From assembly GCA_018269055.1 (NCBI GenBank), contig JAFDVI010000035.1:1-64000 (forward strand): DNA of 64,000 nucleotides, written 5' to 3'. This document shows, piece after piece, positions 15,679-23,977 of the stretch. The translations under genes and the position numbers were made by a program. A model generated the notes under the pieces. That model did no database searches, was not told where the DNA came from, and saw only the letters and a program-made list of their open reading frames with translations. Source of the stretch: Acidobacteriota bacterium. GTDB taxonomy: Bacteria > Acidobacteriota > Blastocatellia > RBC074. Each line of letters starts with the position of its first letter. The first letter of the stretch is position 1.

Positions 15679-18075
15679 TCAGGATTCGCATTCCAGCAGA
15701 GTCGCGCGGGCTTCTTCGAGGATGGGTGAGCCAAGCCGAGTGAAGATGTTGACTGCGCGTTGGGCGTAAGGCAAAGCTTCGGTGGATTTCCCTTGCTGCA
15801 CAAGAATTTCGGCAAGGCGATGATAGTTGGAAGCGATCAATTCTTGGCGCTGTACTCTCTCGGAGAGAAGTAGCGCCTCACGCGCTAGTATCTCTGCTTC
15901 ATCCAATTTTTCTTGCTCTAATGCGAGCGCAGCCCAATTACCTGTAAAGTTGGCTATCCCCTCAACATCGTTAAGAGCACGGGCAATACGTATCGCTTCA
16001 CGATAATCTCGCTCTGCAGCCACAAAATTGCTAGAAAGTCGCTCAATATCTGCGAGATCGTTCAGGACATTGGCCACTTCCCTGCTCTCAGTAGATAAGG
16101 TAAGTCGAAGCTTAAGCGATTTACGATAGGCGGCGGTAGCAGCCACATAGTCATTCTTTAACTTGTAGCCTTGTCCGCTCAGCCGAAGTGCGATGGAATG
16201 CTCACGGGCACCAACGTTTCCTGCTTGCCAGTGCAGTTCTGCACGGCTAGCAGCCTCTAGAACTTTATCTGCTTGGCGGCGTAACGCATAAGCGCTGCCC
16301 GCATCTATCGCGCGTCGTCCCGCATTCACATAATCATTTTCTGCCAAAGCCTTGGCCTCCGCTTGGTTACTGAGTGAGAGCCATTCTTCCCAACGACCTG
16401 TGAAGTTGAAAAAATTCTGAAGTGCATCGCAGATGGTTTGGAGTTGCTGATTTCGACCAGCAACAAGAAGCGGTAAGGCTTGTGAGACTACCGGCCAAGC
16501 CGCGTCAAGCACTGAGAAGCGATCAAACTCCTGGTAGGTATTCTCCACGATTAGCGCGTAAGCGTAATGTTCCAGACGACTTCCTGTTTCCGCGACGATT
16601 TCTGATCGCGCATTGCGCAGAAAGTCGGCGACCATCGGCGTAAGAATGAAGCTTTTCTCCTCCGAATCAGATACTACCATTGCGCGAAAGGCAAGATCGC
16701 TCAGCGCGCCTTGAGCGGCGGCTTCGTTCAGGTTGGCGAGTTCGGCGATGAACTTCACCGCCATCGGCGAAGTGAAATAGCTGAGCGCAGCCAGCACATT
16801 GGTTTCGTTGGCGGTGAAGGTGTCCAGCAGGTCTCCGAAAATGAATTCCAGTGGATTGTTTCCCGCCGGAGCGGAGCGCAGAAATTCCAGCGCAGAGGCA
16901 ATTGTTCGGCACCGTCCCAAGCCCAACTGCCCGGCGATCCAGCGAATCAGCAGCGGATTGCCACCCGTGTCTTCGTACAGCGCGCGACGTTCGGCGTCGG
17001 TCGCCCGGCGCAGCAGGTCATAGTTTTTGGCCAGTTCGGCAATCAGTTCGCTGGCGGCAGGCCATTCCAGTTTGTCCAGCCGGACGATGACGGCGCTGGC
17101 ATCGGAGCGGCGGCGGCTGGTGACAATGGCGCTGCATCCGCTCGGTAAGTGGTTCAGGAACGCGAACAACTGGTCGCGGTCGCTTTCCGGCAAGGTTTCC
17201 AAATTGTCCAACAGCAACAACACATCCGTGCCTCGCAAGGCGCGCAATACGGCTTCGGCGCGTCCTTCTTCGGTGGTTTTGGCAATGTCGGGTTTGTCCA
17301 ATTCGCGGGCGATGGCGTTGAGCATTTCCAGATAACCCGGCACCACGAAATTTCCCAATGAGCGTTGGCCGTCGGCGGTCAGTTCGCGTTCTTTGGATGA
17401 AAGGAAAATGATCCGGCTGAATCGTCCCGCCGGGACAAGCTCCGCCGCGCGAATGGCCAGCGAGGTTTTACCGATACCACCCGGCCCATCAATCAAAGCT
17501 CCCCATCCGCGAGCGTCTTCAGCCAGCGAATCGGCAATCTTTTTCAATTCGACTTCGCGCCCGAAAAAGTACTGCAACCGAGGCAGGTTGTTCGGAATGG
17601 CTGCGCGCTTGCTGCCTCTGGCCGAAGGTTTGTAATGGTCTTTGGGTAAGCCTTCGTTGATGGCCAGCCGTTCCAGAATCTCGTCGGCAGCCTGTTGCGG
17701 TGTCAAATCATCCAGGTCTGTGTACCCGGCCAGCCCGTGAAGCCCCTTGCCTTCCACGCGCACAAACCGCGTCAGCATCACTTCGCCGACTCTGCGCGCT
17801 TTGAGCAAACTGTAAATGGCGCTCCATTCCAGGCCGCACCATTCTTTGGTTTCGTAATCCGGGCAGAAGACGACCACCACCAAGTCAGCTTTTTCCCGGT
17901 AAAGGTCTGGCAGGTAAAAAGCCAAATCGCTGCGGGAAAATTCGGCGGAATGAAACTTGTCGTAAAGAATAGCTTCTTCGCCAAACAGCTTGGCAAGGAT
18001 TGCGGCGATATCAGCGACGAAGTCGCGTTTTTCTCCGGCAAAGGAAAAGGCGATGCGAAAGCGTTTGTCACTCAT
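15679..18075 (-). CDS. TIR-STAND (NB-ARC-like)-TPR protein, NLR-like putative immune effector
   Basis: A 798-residue three-part protein. Residues 6 to about 135 are a TIR-type domain (FRIAFSFAGEKRDFV, ADLVVVVFCPDY); E83 in KEWCGLEWS is at the position of the NADase glutamate of TIR enzymes. Residues about 165-480 are a STAND ATPase: GREVELKKI, Walker A GPGGIGKTS (K203), Walker B DVLLLLDN (D290), SAIVTSRRR, and GGNPL, the GLPL-like motif. Residues about 545-790 are TPR repeats, the likely sensor. Bacterial proteins of this architecture are known or proposed antiphage systems in which sensing triggers oligomerisation and NAD depletion; that function is inference here. GGAGAG lies five bases before the ATG. 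It has no operon partner, and repeats flank both sides. Confidence 0.88.
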   Translation of the reverse strand: MSDKRFRIAFSFAGEKRDFVADIAAILAKLFGEEAILYDKFHSAEFSRSDLAFYLPDLYREKADLVVVVFCPDYETKEWCGLEWSAIYSLLKARRVGEVMLTRFVRVEGKGLHGLAGYTDLDDLTPQQAADEILERLAINEGLPKDHYKPSARGSKRAAIPNNLPRLQYFFGREVELKKIADSLAEDARGWGALIDGPGGIGKTSLAIRAAELVPAGRFSRIIFLSSKERELTADGQRSLGNFVVPGYLEMLNAIARELDKPDIAKTTEEGRAEAVLRALRGTDVLLLLDNLETLPESDRDQLFAFLNHLPSGCSAIVTSRRRSDASAVIVRLDKLEWPAASELIAELAKNYDLLRRATDAERRALYEDTGGNPLLIRWIAGQLGLGRCRTIASALEFLRSAPAGNNPLEFIFGDLLDTFTANETNVLAALSYFTSPMAVKFIAELANLNEAAAQGALSDLAFRAMVVSDSEEKSFILTPMVADFLRNARSEIVAETGSRLEHYAYALIVENTYQEFDRFSVLDAAWPVVSQALPLLVAGRNQQLQTICDALQNFFNFTGRWEEWLSLSNQAEAKALAENDYVNAGRRAIDAGSAYALRRQADKVLEAASRAELHWQAGNVGAREHSIALRLSGQGYKLKNDYVAATAAYRKSLKLRLTLSTESREVANVLNDLADIERLSSNFVAAERDYREAIRIARALNDVEGIANFTGNWAALALEQEKLDEAEILAREALLLSERVQRQELIASNYHRLAEILVQQGKSTEALPYAQRAVNIFTRLGSPILEEARATLLECES

Positions 18076-18137
18076 TTGGCTCTCCTCGGTCGAGGAATTG
18101 GGGCTGCACTGGTTTTCATCCCAGAGGGATGGCTGAC

Positions 18138-18283
18138 TTTAGGCAGGTCGTTCACGGCCTGCATTGTGATCGCAAAAATTTGCTTGTCGCGTAGCGACGA
18201 TTGAATTTGTTCGCGCATTCAACCGTCGCTACGCGACGCGGATTATCTTTCCATCGTTGCAGGCCGTAAACGACCTGCCTAAA
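18138..18283. repeat. Nested inverted repeat between the PIG-L gene and the TIR-STAND gene
   Basis: Outer arms 18138-18162 and 18259-18283 are 25 bases and differ at one position (core GGCAGGTCGTT). Inner arms 18186-18199 and 18224-18237 (GTCGCGTAGCGACG) are exact inverses. A further GTAGCGACG-type palindrome lies within each inner arm. The rest of 18076-18353 carries no gene that I can support. The element sits directly upstream of the TIR-STAND gene, so it could influence its promoter. Confidence 0.8.
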
Positions 18284-18353
18284 TTCAACCGCCGCCACGC
18301 GGCGAATACAATGCCTCGCCCCCACATGCTCGCGCGTGGGCGACTGACACTGA

Positions 18354-20993
18354 CTATTTCTTCGCGGCTTTGGCGTAACTGACCATGTTCGCAAACATCC
18401 GATACGCGCCGGGCGTTCCGACCGGAAACTGCCGGAACCACGCGTAACCTGTGAAGATGTAATTGCCTTTGCCGTATTGCGCGATCAGTTCACCGCCGTT
18501 CAGGACTTTGCCGGTGTCGTCCGGCGCAGCCAGCAACGGCGTGTAATGGTTGTCCCATTCGCTCAGAAAATACAGGCCGCGTTCCTGCACCCAGTTTTTC
18601 CAATCGTCCGCGCCGATCTTGTTCGGGAAGTTGAACAGCGGATGGTCGGGCATCAGCACTGTCACCGGCGCGGTTTCATCCGTCACGCGCTCTCCGCGCA
18701 TTCGCACCGGGTATGGCGCGTAATTGCCGTTGGCAAATTCGGTTTTGTTGTATTGCACGATCAGTGTTCCACCGTTCGAAACGTATTCCAGCAAGCGTTT
18801 GTTGTTGGCCATCACGTCTTCGTTGACTTCGTAAACGCGAATGCCCAGCACGATCGTGTCGTAACCGGACAAATCCGCCGAAGCCAGTTCCGCCGCGCTG
18901 ATCAGGTGAACGTTGACGCCGAGCTGTTCTAACGCTTGGGGGCCGTCATCGCCGCTGCCCATCACGTACCCGACTTTCAAATTGGCCGCGACTTTGGCGT
19001 CGAAGACTTCGACTTTGGTTTTCGCCTGCCGGTAAATGAAATGCGTTTCGATGTGCGGATAGGAAATCACCGTGTAGCCGTTGTCGTAGTTTTTGCCGCC
19101 TTCTTCGGCCATGGCTTGCAGATCGAATACGCCATTGGCTCCGGCGGGCGGCGTGACTTTGAAGGTGCGCGAAGTCTTTTCGCCTTGCTTGTTGAAACTG
19201 AGCGGGCGCGGATCGGTTTCGACTTTCCAGCCTTGCGGCGCGATCAGTTTGACCGAACCGTTGATCGTTCGCCGAGCGTTGTCTGTGATTTCGACGGAAA
19301 TTTCGCGCGTGCGGTTCTGGCTTCCGCTGGGAATGACCAACAGTTGCGGATGAACGGTCAGCGTCACAGCCGGAGCGACTTTCAATTCGCGGCGAATTTC
19401 GCCAAAGGTTTTGTCGGCAAAGCGATATTCGACAGGTTGATTGAGCACCACGCGTTCGCCGCTCAAGGTGAGTTCGACACGCGCCTGGGCGACAGGCGGC
19501 CCGAACGGCAGCGTTTGCGGCATCGTGTCATCCCAATCGAATTGATCTTTGGTGCGCGGTTTGGCCAGCCAGTACGGCTGTGTTGACGGCGCGCCTTCGG
19601 GCACGGTGGCGCGGAACCGCGCGACGTAGTTCGGCGCTTCGCGACCACGGAATCCTCCGCCCTGTTGTTCCGGCGCGGACGTGAGCGGCGCGACTTGCCA
19701 TTTTGCGGGCGCAATCAGTTTGGCTTCCGGCGAAGGCTCTCCTGCCGAAGCGCGAAAATAAACATTCGCCGAAACATCAACGGCTTCGCCCGCCGTGGCG
19801 ATTTCGGTGTTCGACAGCGCATCTACGACGACGCCGTGCGCTTTGGCCAGCGCCTCGTTGAACTGGCGCTCTTTCAGCGCCAGCATCGAATCCACATTGG
19901 CTTTGGAAACGGCGGCCAGATTGCCGAGTGACGCGCGCAAGGCGCGAACTTCGCGCAACCCTGTGGCCAAATGCGGCGCGATCAGTTCGGGCTGTTCAAT
20001 TCTGAATTCAGCCAGCGCTTTGGCTGCGGCGTCTTTGATTTTGTTCAGGGCAGGCAGCAACGCTGCGCCGTCTTTGCCCGCGAATTTGGCGATGCCGGTC
20101 AAGGTGACATCAATCCCGTCAAACAACGACGTTTCTTTTTCGGGCGCTTCGACCACGGAAGACAAGCGGGGGAAGGATCGAAGCGTCGAGCCTTTCATCT
20201 GGATCATGCCCATGTCTTGCGAACGATGCTGGCTGCGACCATCGGAAGCGAGTTCGTTGTACGAACGCCCCAGCACAGGATCGTAAATGCCAACATCGAA
20301 TTCGGCGCGCGGGCCTGCGCCTCCGCCACCAAACCGGCGCGCATAGACTTTCAATACTTGCCAGGGCTGCAACCCTTCCTTGATTTGTTCGGGAAACCGC
20401 GTGGGATCTGCGGCGGCTTTCACCGCTTCGGGCAACAGCGCGCCAGCAGTTTGATGTTGCCCGTGGCCGTCCTGCGTCGTGCCGCTCCAACCGTTGACAA
20501 CCACCAGCGGACGCATTGAACGAATGACGCGCACCATATCGCCTACGATTTCTTCGCGGTTCCATTTTTGCAACGTCTCTTCCATCGAACGCGTGAAGCC
20601 GAAATCCATCGCGCGCGTGAAGTACTGTTCGCCGCCGTCGAGCTTTCGCGCCGCCAGCAATTCCTCCGTGCGAATCACGCCGAGCGCTTCGCCCAATTCC
20701 GGCCCGATGCCGTTCTGCCCACCTTCGCCGCGATTCAGTGACAGATATGCCGTGCGCGCTCCCATAGCACGCGACATGTAAGCAAGCATATCTGTGCTTT
20801 CGTCGTCAGGATGCGCGGCGGTGTGCAACACGCTGCCGATGGTTTGCAACTGGCGAAGCGTCAACGCCAAGGCGCTGGCGCCGCGCTCTTCAAACGAAGG
20901 GCGCACGTCGGCGGAAACAGACAAGGAAGCAGTTTGAATCGCGAGCGTAAGAGTCAACAAAAGTGTTAGTAAAAGTCTGAGATGCTTTTTCAT
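18354..20993 (-). CDS. Large secreted PIG-L (LmbE-like) family deacetylase
   Basis: An 879-residue protein with a signal peptide (about 1-29). The PIG-L domain covers about 50-290: AAHPDDES is the zinc-binding motif and DGHGQHQTAG supplies the other His. PIG-L enzymes are zinc hydrolases that usually deacetylate N-acetylglucosamine-type sugars. The middle region has Ig-like strands similar to NEW3 domains (LLVIPSGSQNRTREISVEIT). The last 200 residues (VGYVMGSGDDGPQALEQLG) resemble the class I glutaminase/ThuA-like flavodoxin fold seen fused to secreted PIG-L proteins. The native substrate is probably extracellular and is unknown. It is not obviously in an operon. Confidence 0.85.
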   Translation of the reverse strand: MKKHLRLLLTLLLTLTLAIQTASLSVSADVRPSFEERGASALALTLRQLQTIGSVLHTAAHPDDESTDMLAYMSRAMGARTAYLSLNRGEGGQNGIGPELGEALGVIRTEELLAARKLDGGEQYFTRAMDFGFTRSMEETLQKWNREEIVGDMVRVIRSMRPLVVVNGWSGTTQDGHGQHQTAGALLPEAVKAAADPTRFPEQIKEGLQPWQVLKVYARRFGGGGAGPRAEFDVGIYDPVLGRSYNELASDGRSQHRSQDMGMIQMKGSTLRSFPRLSSVVEAPEKETSLFDGIDVTLTGIAKFAGKDGAALLPALNKIKDAAAKALAEFRIEQPELIAPHLATGLREVRALRASLGNLAAVSKANVDSMLALKERQFNEALAKAHGVVVDALSNTEIATAGEAVDVSANVYFRASAGEPSPEAKLIAPAKWQVAPLTSAPEQQGGGFRGREAPNYVARFRATVPEGAPSTQPYWLAKPRTKDQFDWDDTMPQTLPFGPPVAQARVELTLSGERVVLNQPVEYRFADKTFGEIRRELKVAPAVTLTVHPQLLVIPSGSQNRTREISVEITDNARRTINGSVKLIAPQGWKVETDPRPLSFNKQGEKTSRTFKVTPPAGANGVFDLQAMAEEGGKNYDNGYTVISYPHIETHFIYRQAKTKVEVFDAKVAANLKVGYVMGSGDDGPQALEQLGVNVHLISAAELASADLSGYDTIVLGIRVYEVNEDVMANNKRLLEYVSNGGTLIVQYNKTEFANGNYAPYPVRMRGERVTDETAPVTVLMPDHPLFNFPNKIGADDWKNWVQERGLYFLSEWDNHYTPLLAAPDDTGKVLNGGELIAQYGKGNYIFTGYAWFRQFPVGTPGAYRMFANMVSYAKAAKK

Positions 20994-21031
20994 CTTTCAA
21001 TCCTTGGTGACCTGCCATGACAGCAAGTTCG

Positions 21032-21439
21032 TTATGTGATTTGGTTGATTGCTTGCGGAGTTTGCCGTCCGTTTGGCGTATGGTCGAAATCTTTATCAAA
21101 GCTGACCAAAGTCAACCCATTCTTTTCCGCCAACGTGTATTGGTAGGAATCGTCAAAGTCGAGCTTGAGCAAGTGCATATTGCTCAGCACATCGTTCAAC
21201 TCTAAAGCTGGGATGGAAATTTGAGCGACGCTTCCGCTCAAAATGGTGTCGGCTAAAAAAGTTTCCAGCAACGTCAGAGACTTGTGCCGGAGCACAATCA
21301 GGGATATCGAATGCAACGAAAAGTCAGAAACAAAGAAGTCATGCTGATCGGAGCGTGCAAGAAACTCTTCCGCAGCATCCGAATCTGCCTGCTCAAGCAA
21401 AACCTCAAGGAACACGTTGCTGTCAATCAGAAGTTTCAC
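21032..21439 (-). CDS. vapC: PIN-domain toxin, second VapC-like protein
   Basis: A 135-residue PIN domain with LLIDSNVFLE at the N-terminus (first Asp), then LDFDDSYQYTLAEKNGLTLVSFDKDFD with the remaining acidic residues. It overlaps the stop of the upstream antitoxin gene by four bases (ATGA), the classic coupled TA arrangement. Predicted ribonuclease, inactive while bound by its partner. It is unlike the other VapC of this window in sequence. Confidence 0.85.
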   Translation of the reverse strand: MKLLIDSNVFLEVLLEQADSDAAEEFLARSDQHDFFVSDFSLHSISLIVLRHKSLTLLETFLADTILSGSVAQISIPALELNDVLSNMHLLKLDFDDSYQYTLAEKNGLTLVSFDKDFDHTPNGRQTPQAINQIT

Positions 21440-21669
21440 TTAGTCGTCTCTATTTCCTCACGAAGCCGGATGGCTTGTTGTTGCAACTCAAGCGAGGTGA
21501 ACTGCTCGCGCAAATCCTTCATCCCGCCAGCCCAATCCAGCTTCATCTTTTTCCGAGGCTTCGTTCTTTCTTTGCTTAGTAAAAAGTCTACGAAATCTAT
21601 GACCTCGGCCTGATTTTGAGGCGAAAGCTGTTGAACTTTTTCCTGAATCATTTGTACTACTGCATTCAT
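21436..21669 (-). CDS. DUF2281-type antitoxin, partner of the second VapC
   Basis: A 77-residue protein whose N-terminus (KVQQLSPQNQAEVIDFVDFL) is the DUF2281 signature found in antitoxins next to PIN toxins. The rest is charged and probably folds on the toxin. It overlaps the stop codon of the symporter gene upstream and the start of the toxin gene downstream, so all three may share one transcript. Confidence 0.82.
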   Translation of the reverse strand: MNAVVQMIQEKVQQLSPQNQAEVIDFVDFLLSKERTKPRKKMKLDWAGGMKDLREQFTSLELQQQAIRLREEIETTK

Positions 21670-23336
21670 TGCTGCTCCTTCCGATCAAACAAACTAATCA
21701 GCATGCCAACAATAACAACTGCTACGCAGCCAACGACGTTATACCAAAGAAAGCTGATTTTTGTCGTGTTGCCGACGATAGCGACAGCGCCCATTCCGGC
21801 CAGCAAGCCGAAAAAAGCTCCGTTGCCCGTGGCGCGTTTGGTTCCAATGGCCAGCACGAATACGCCCAGAATCGAACCGTAAAAGTACGAACCGAATTTG
21901 TTGACGACTTCGATCAAGGAACCCAGGCGCCCGGCGTACACAGCGACGATGCAGGCGAAAATGCCCCAACATCCGGTGGCGATTTTGGAAACTTTCAGGT
22001 AATGCGCATCGGGCGCTTCGGTGCGGAAATGGCGGCGGTAAAAATCCATCACTGTCGCCGTCGAAAGCGAAGCCAGTTCTGCTGAAATCGAGCTCATCGC
22101 CGCCGCAAAGATCGCCGCGATGATCAAACCGATGACCCCCGCCGGAGCGTAGGTCGTGACGAAGGTTGGGAAGACATAGTTCGTGTCGTTGAATTTGTCC
22201 GTTTTGGCTTCGCGCTTGAAAGCCGCGATGGCTTCATTGCGGATGCCGGTCATCGCTTTGTTGGCTGCGACGAATTCCTGCTTGGCCGCTTCTTTTGCGC
22301 CACCTTCGGAATTGGCAAAACTGGTTGCGGCTTGTTGCCGAGCCAGAAACGCCAAGTCGTATTGCGAGTTTAACTTCACATAATCGGCAGTGTTCTCGAC
22401 CTTGGCGCGATCGTCGGCTTTGAAGATCATCGGTGGCTGGACAAACTGATAAAATACAAAGACCATCACGCCAATGAACAGAATCAAAAACTGCATCGGG
22501 ATTTTAATGAAGGCGCTCATCAGCAGCGAGGTGCGGCCTTCGCTAACGGATTTCGCTGTCAGGAAGCGCTGCACCTGACTTTGGTCGCAGCCGAAATACG
22601 ACAACATCAGAAACAAACTGCCGATCAATCCGGACCATAGTGTGTAGGTTTCGTTCAGATTGAAACTGGTATCCACAGTCTTCATCTTCCCGACAGCGCC
22701 AGCCAAATCCATTGCTTCTCCGATGGAAACGCCTGCCGGAAACTGCCCGATGATGACGAACAGAATGACTCCCAAGCCAATGAAGATGATGACCATCTGT
22801 TTGACATCCGTCCAGGTGACGGCCTGGACGCCGCCGAACATCGTGTACACAGTGGTCGTCAATCCCATCACCAAAATCGTCGTCAGTTCGTTCCACCCCA
22901 GCACCAGCGACAACACCACGGACGGCGCGGCAACGATGACTCCGCAAGAAAGACCGCGCGAAATCAGAAAGAAGAAACTGGTCAGGCTGCGTGTTTTGGA
23001 ATCGAAGCGGCGTTCCAGATATTCATACGCCGTGTAAACTTTTGCGCGGTAAAAGAACGGAACCGCTGTCACACACAAAATCACCATTGCAAACGGCAGC
23101 CCGAAGTAAAACTGAATGAACCGCATCCCGTCAGCGTAGGCTTGGCCGGTCGTGCCGACCAGCGTAATGGCGGAAAGCTGCGTCGCCATCACAGACAATC
23201 CAACCGCCCACCAGGGCAAACTTCGGCTGGCCAAAAAGTAGCCTTCAATTTCATTGCTCTTTTTTGTCAGCCGCAACCCGTCGTACACGATGTACACCAG
23301 ATAAGCGGCAACAATCGTCCAATCCAGCCAATGCAT
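21666..23336 (-). CDS. Sodium:solute symporter (SSS family)
   Basis: A 556-residue multi-pass transporter. The N-terminus has FLASRSLPWWAVGLSVMATQLSAIT, the conserved core of SSS proteins with the unwound helix of the sodium site, and later LGIRVYE-free hydrophobic helices including FGGVQAVTWTDVKQM and FGCDQSQVQRFL. A soluble insert of about 80 residues (around 305-385) separates two helices and is not typical. SSS proteins use the sodium gradient to take up sugars, amino acids or organic acids; the substrate is not readable. A 42-residue membrane protein is encoded just upstream, and its stop runs into the VapBC operon. Confidence 0.9.
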   Translation of the reverse strand: MHWLDWTIVAAYLVYIVYDGLRLTKKSNEIEGYFLASRSLPWWAVGLSVMATQLSAITLVGTTGQAYADGMRFIQFYFGLPFAMVILCVTAVPFFYRAKVYTAYEYLERRFDSKTRSLTSFFFLISRGLSCGVIVAAPSVVLSLVLGWNELTTILVMGLTTTVYTMFGGVQAVTWTDVKQMVIIFIGLGVILFVIIGQFPAGVSIGEAMDLAGAVGKMKTVDTSFNLNETYTLWSGLIGSLFLMLSYFGCDQSQVQRFLTAKSVSEGRTSLLMSAFIKIPMQFLILFIGVMVFVFYQFVQPPMIFKADDRAKVENTADYVKLNSQYDLAFLARQQAATSFANSEGGAKEAAKQEFVAANKAMTGIRNEAIAAFKREAKTDKFNDTNYVFPTFVTTYAPAGVIGLIIAAIFAAAMSSISAELASLSTATVMDFYRRHFRTEAPDAHYLKVSKIATGCWGIFACIVAVYAGRLGSLIEVVNKFGSYFYGSILGVFVLAIGTKRATGNGAFFGLLAGMGAVAIVGNTTKISFLWYNVVGCVAVVIVGMLISLFDRKEQQ

Positions 23337-23350
23337 TCGATGATCCCCTG

Positions 23351-23455
23351 ATGTAGAGCCGATTTTCCAACCGGCTCATGTCTTGAAGTGGCGGGCTTTC
23401 CAGCGGCAATACGATTGGAGAAAGCCAGGCGCAGGTTGGAAAACCCGCACTACGT
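23351..23455. repeat. Inverted-repeat element upstream of the symporter gene
   Basis: Arms 23351-23375 and 23431-23455 are imperfect inverses with the cores TTTTCCAACC and GGTTGGAAAA, and outer ATGTAG/CTACGT. It belongs to the same family as 25918-26026. It lies between the 42-residue gene and the symporter and would separate them in a shared message. Confidence 0.75.
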
Positions 23456-23583
23456 TATTGAAACTGCTTCGAAAACCACCACAACCCTACGATGATGGCG
23501 ACGGTAAAAATAATTACGGCTAGATATACGCGATTCCAGTGAGGATATTCGCGTTCATCGTTTGCAGGCGTTGACTCATTCAT
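23455..23583 (-). CDS. Small single-pass membrane protein (42 residues) beside the symporter
   Basis: The protein starts MNESTPANDEREYPHWNRVY and then has one membrane segment ending GLWWFSKQFQ. The short polar head with P-H-W-N-R-VY before a helix is a layout I associate with small proteins next to SSS transporters, though I cannot name the family. It begins four bases after the TatA-like gene's stop and is followed by the symporter across a repeat. The stop TAA overlaps the repeat by one base. No strong Shine-Dalgarno site is seen, consistent with coupling to the gene before it. Confidence 0.65.
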   Translation of the reverse strand: MNESTPANDEREYPHWNRVYLAVIIFTVAIIVGLWWFSKQFQ

Positions 23584-23586
23584 CTT

Positions 23587-23967
23587 TTAATTTTTCCTAC
23601 CAAAATAGACATAACCAACAGTTAGCCAAACGCCGAGCACAGCAACCAGCACGATCAACTGCTTGGCGGTTATCACTTCGTACTTAAGCAAGACCAGAGA
23701 GACCAAACCAATTAGCACAACGATAAATGGCCAACTGTCGCCACGCTCTTCCTCTTGTTGTGGTAATGATTGCCACCAATCACGTGGCGCTTGATGCCAC
23801 CAATCACGTTGTTGTGGCAATAGTAGCCACCAATCACGTGGCGCTTGATGCTGAAAGCGTCTAATAGACTCACCCAGTCCACGCAACAATCTGGAGGTAT
23901 TTCTTCCGCCAAGCAGCATCAGAATCAGCACCAAAATAACCACCACTTCTAGATTTCCAATTCCCAT
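23587..23967 (-). CDS. TatA-like N-terminal protein with RDWW repeats and two further membrane helices
   Basis: A 126-residue protein. Residues 1-40 match the TatA/Hcf106 plan: a short N-terminus, one membrane helix (EVVVILVLILMLLGG) and an amphipathic helix (RLLRGLGESIRRF). Residues 44-71 hold three copies of RDWW separated by LPQQ or QAP, unlike any TatA tail. Two membrane helices then follow (about 78-94 and 103-122). The DNA under the repeat has three copies of GCCACCAATCACGT at 23772, 23796 and 23826. It might be a TatA-like component or an unrelated membrane protein; I cannot decide. Transport of folded proteins is not supported by the tail. Confidence 0.7.
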   Translation of the reverse strand: MGIGNLEVVVILVLILMLLGGRNTSRLLRGLGESIRRFQHQAPRDWWLLLPQQRDWWHQAPRDWWQSLPQQEEERGDSWPFIVVLIGLVSLVLLKYEVITAKQLIVLVAVLGVWLTVGYVYFGRKN

Positions 23968-23977
23968 CGTTGACCTC

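Noticed and set aside
23772..23850. Three 14-base repeats, possible CRISPR-like array
   Set aside because: They are inside a coding frame, give the RDWW units, and spacing is short and uneven.
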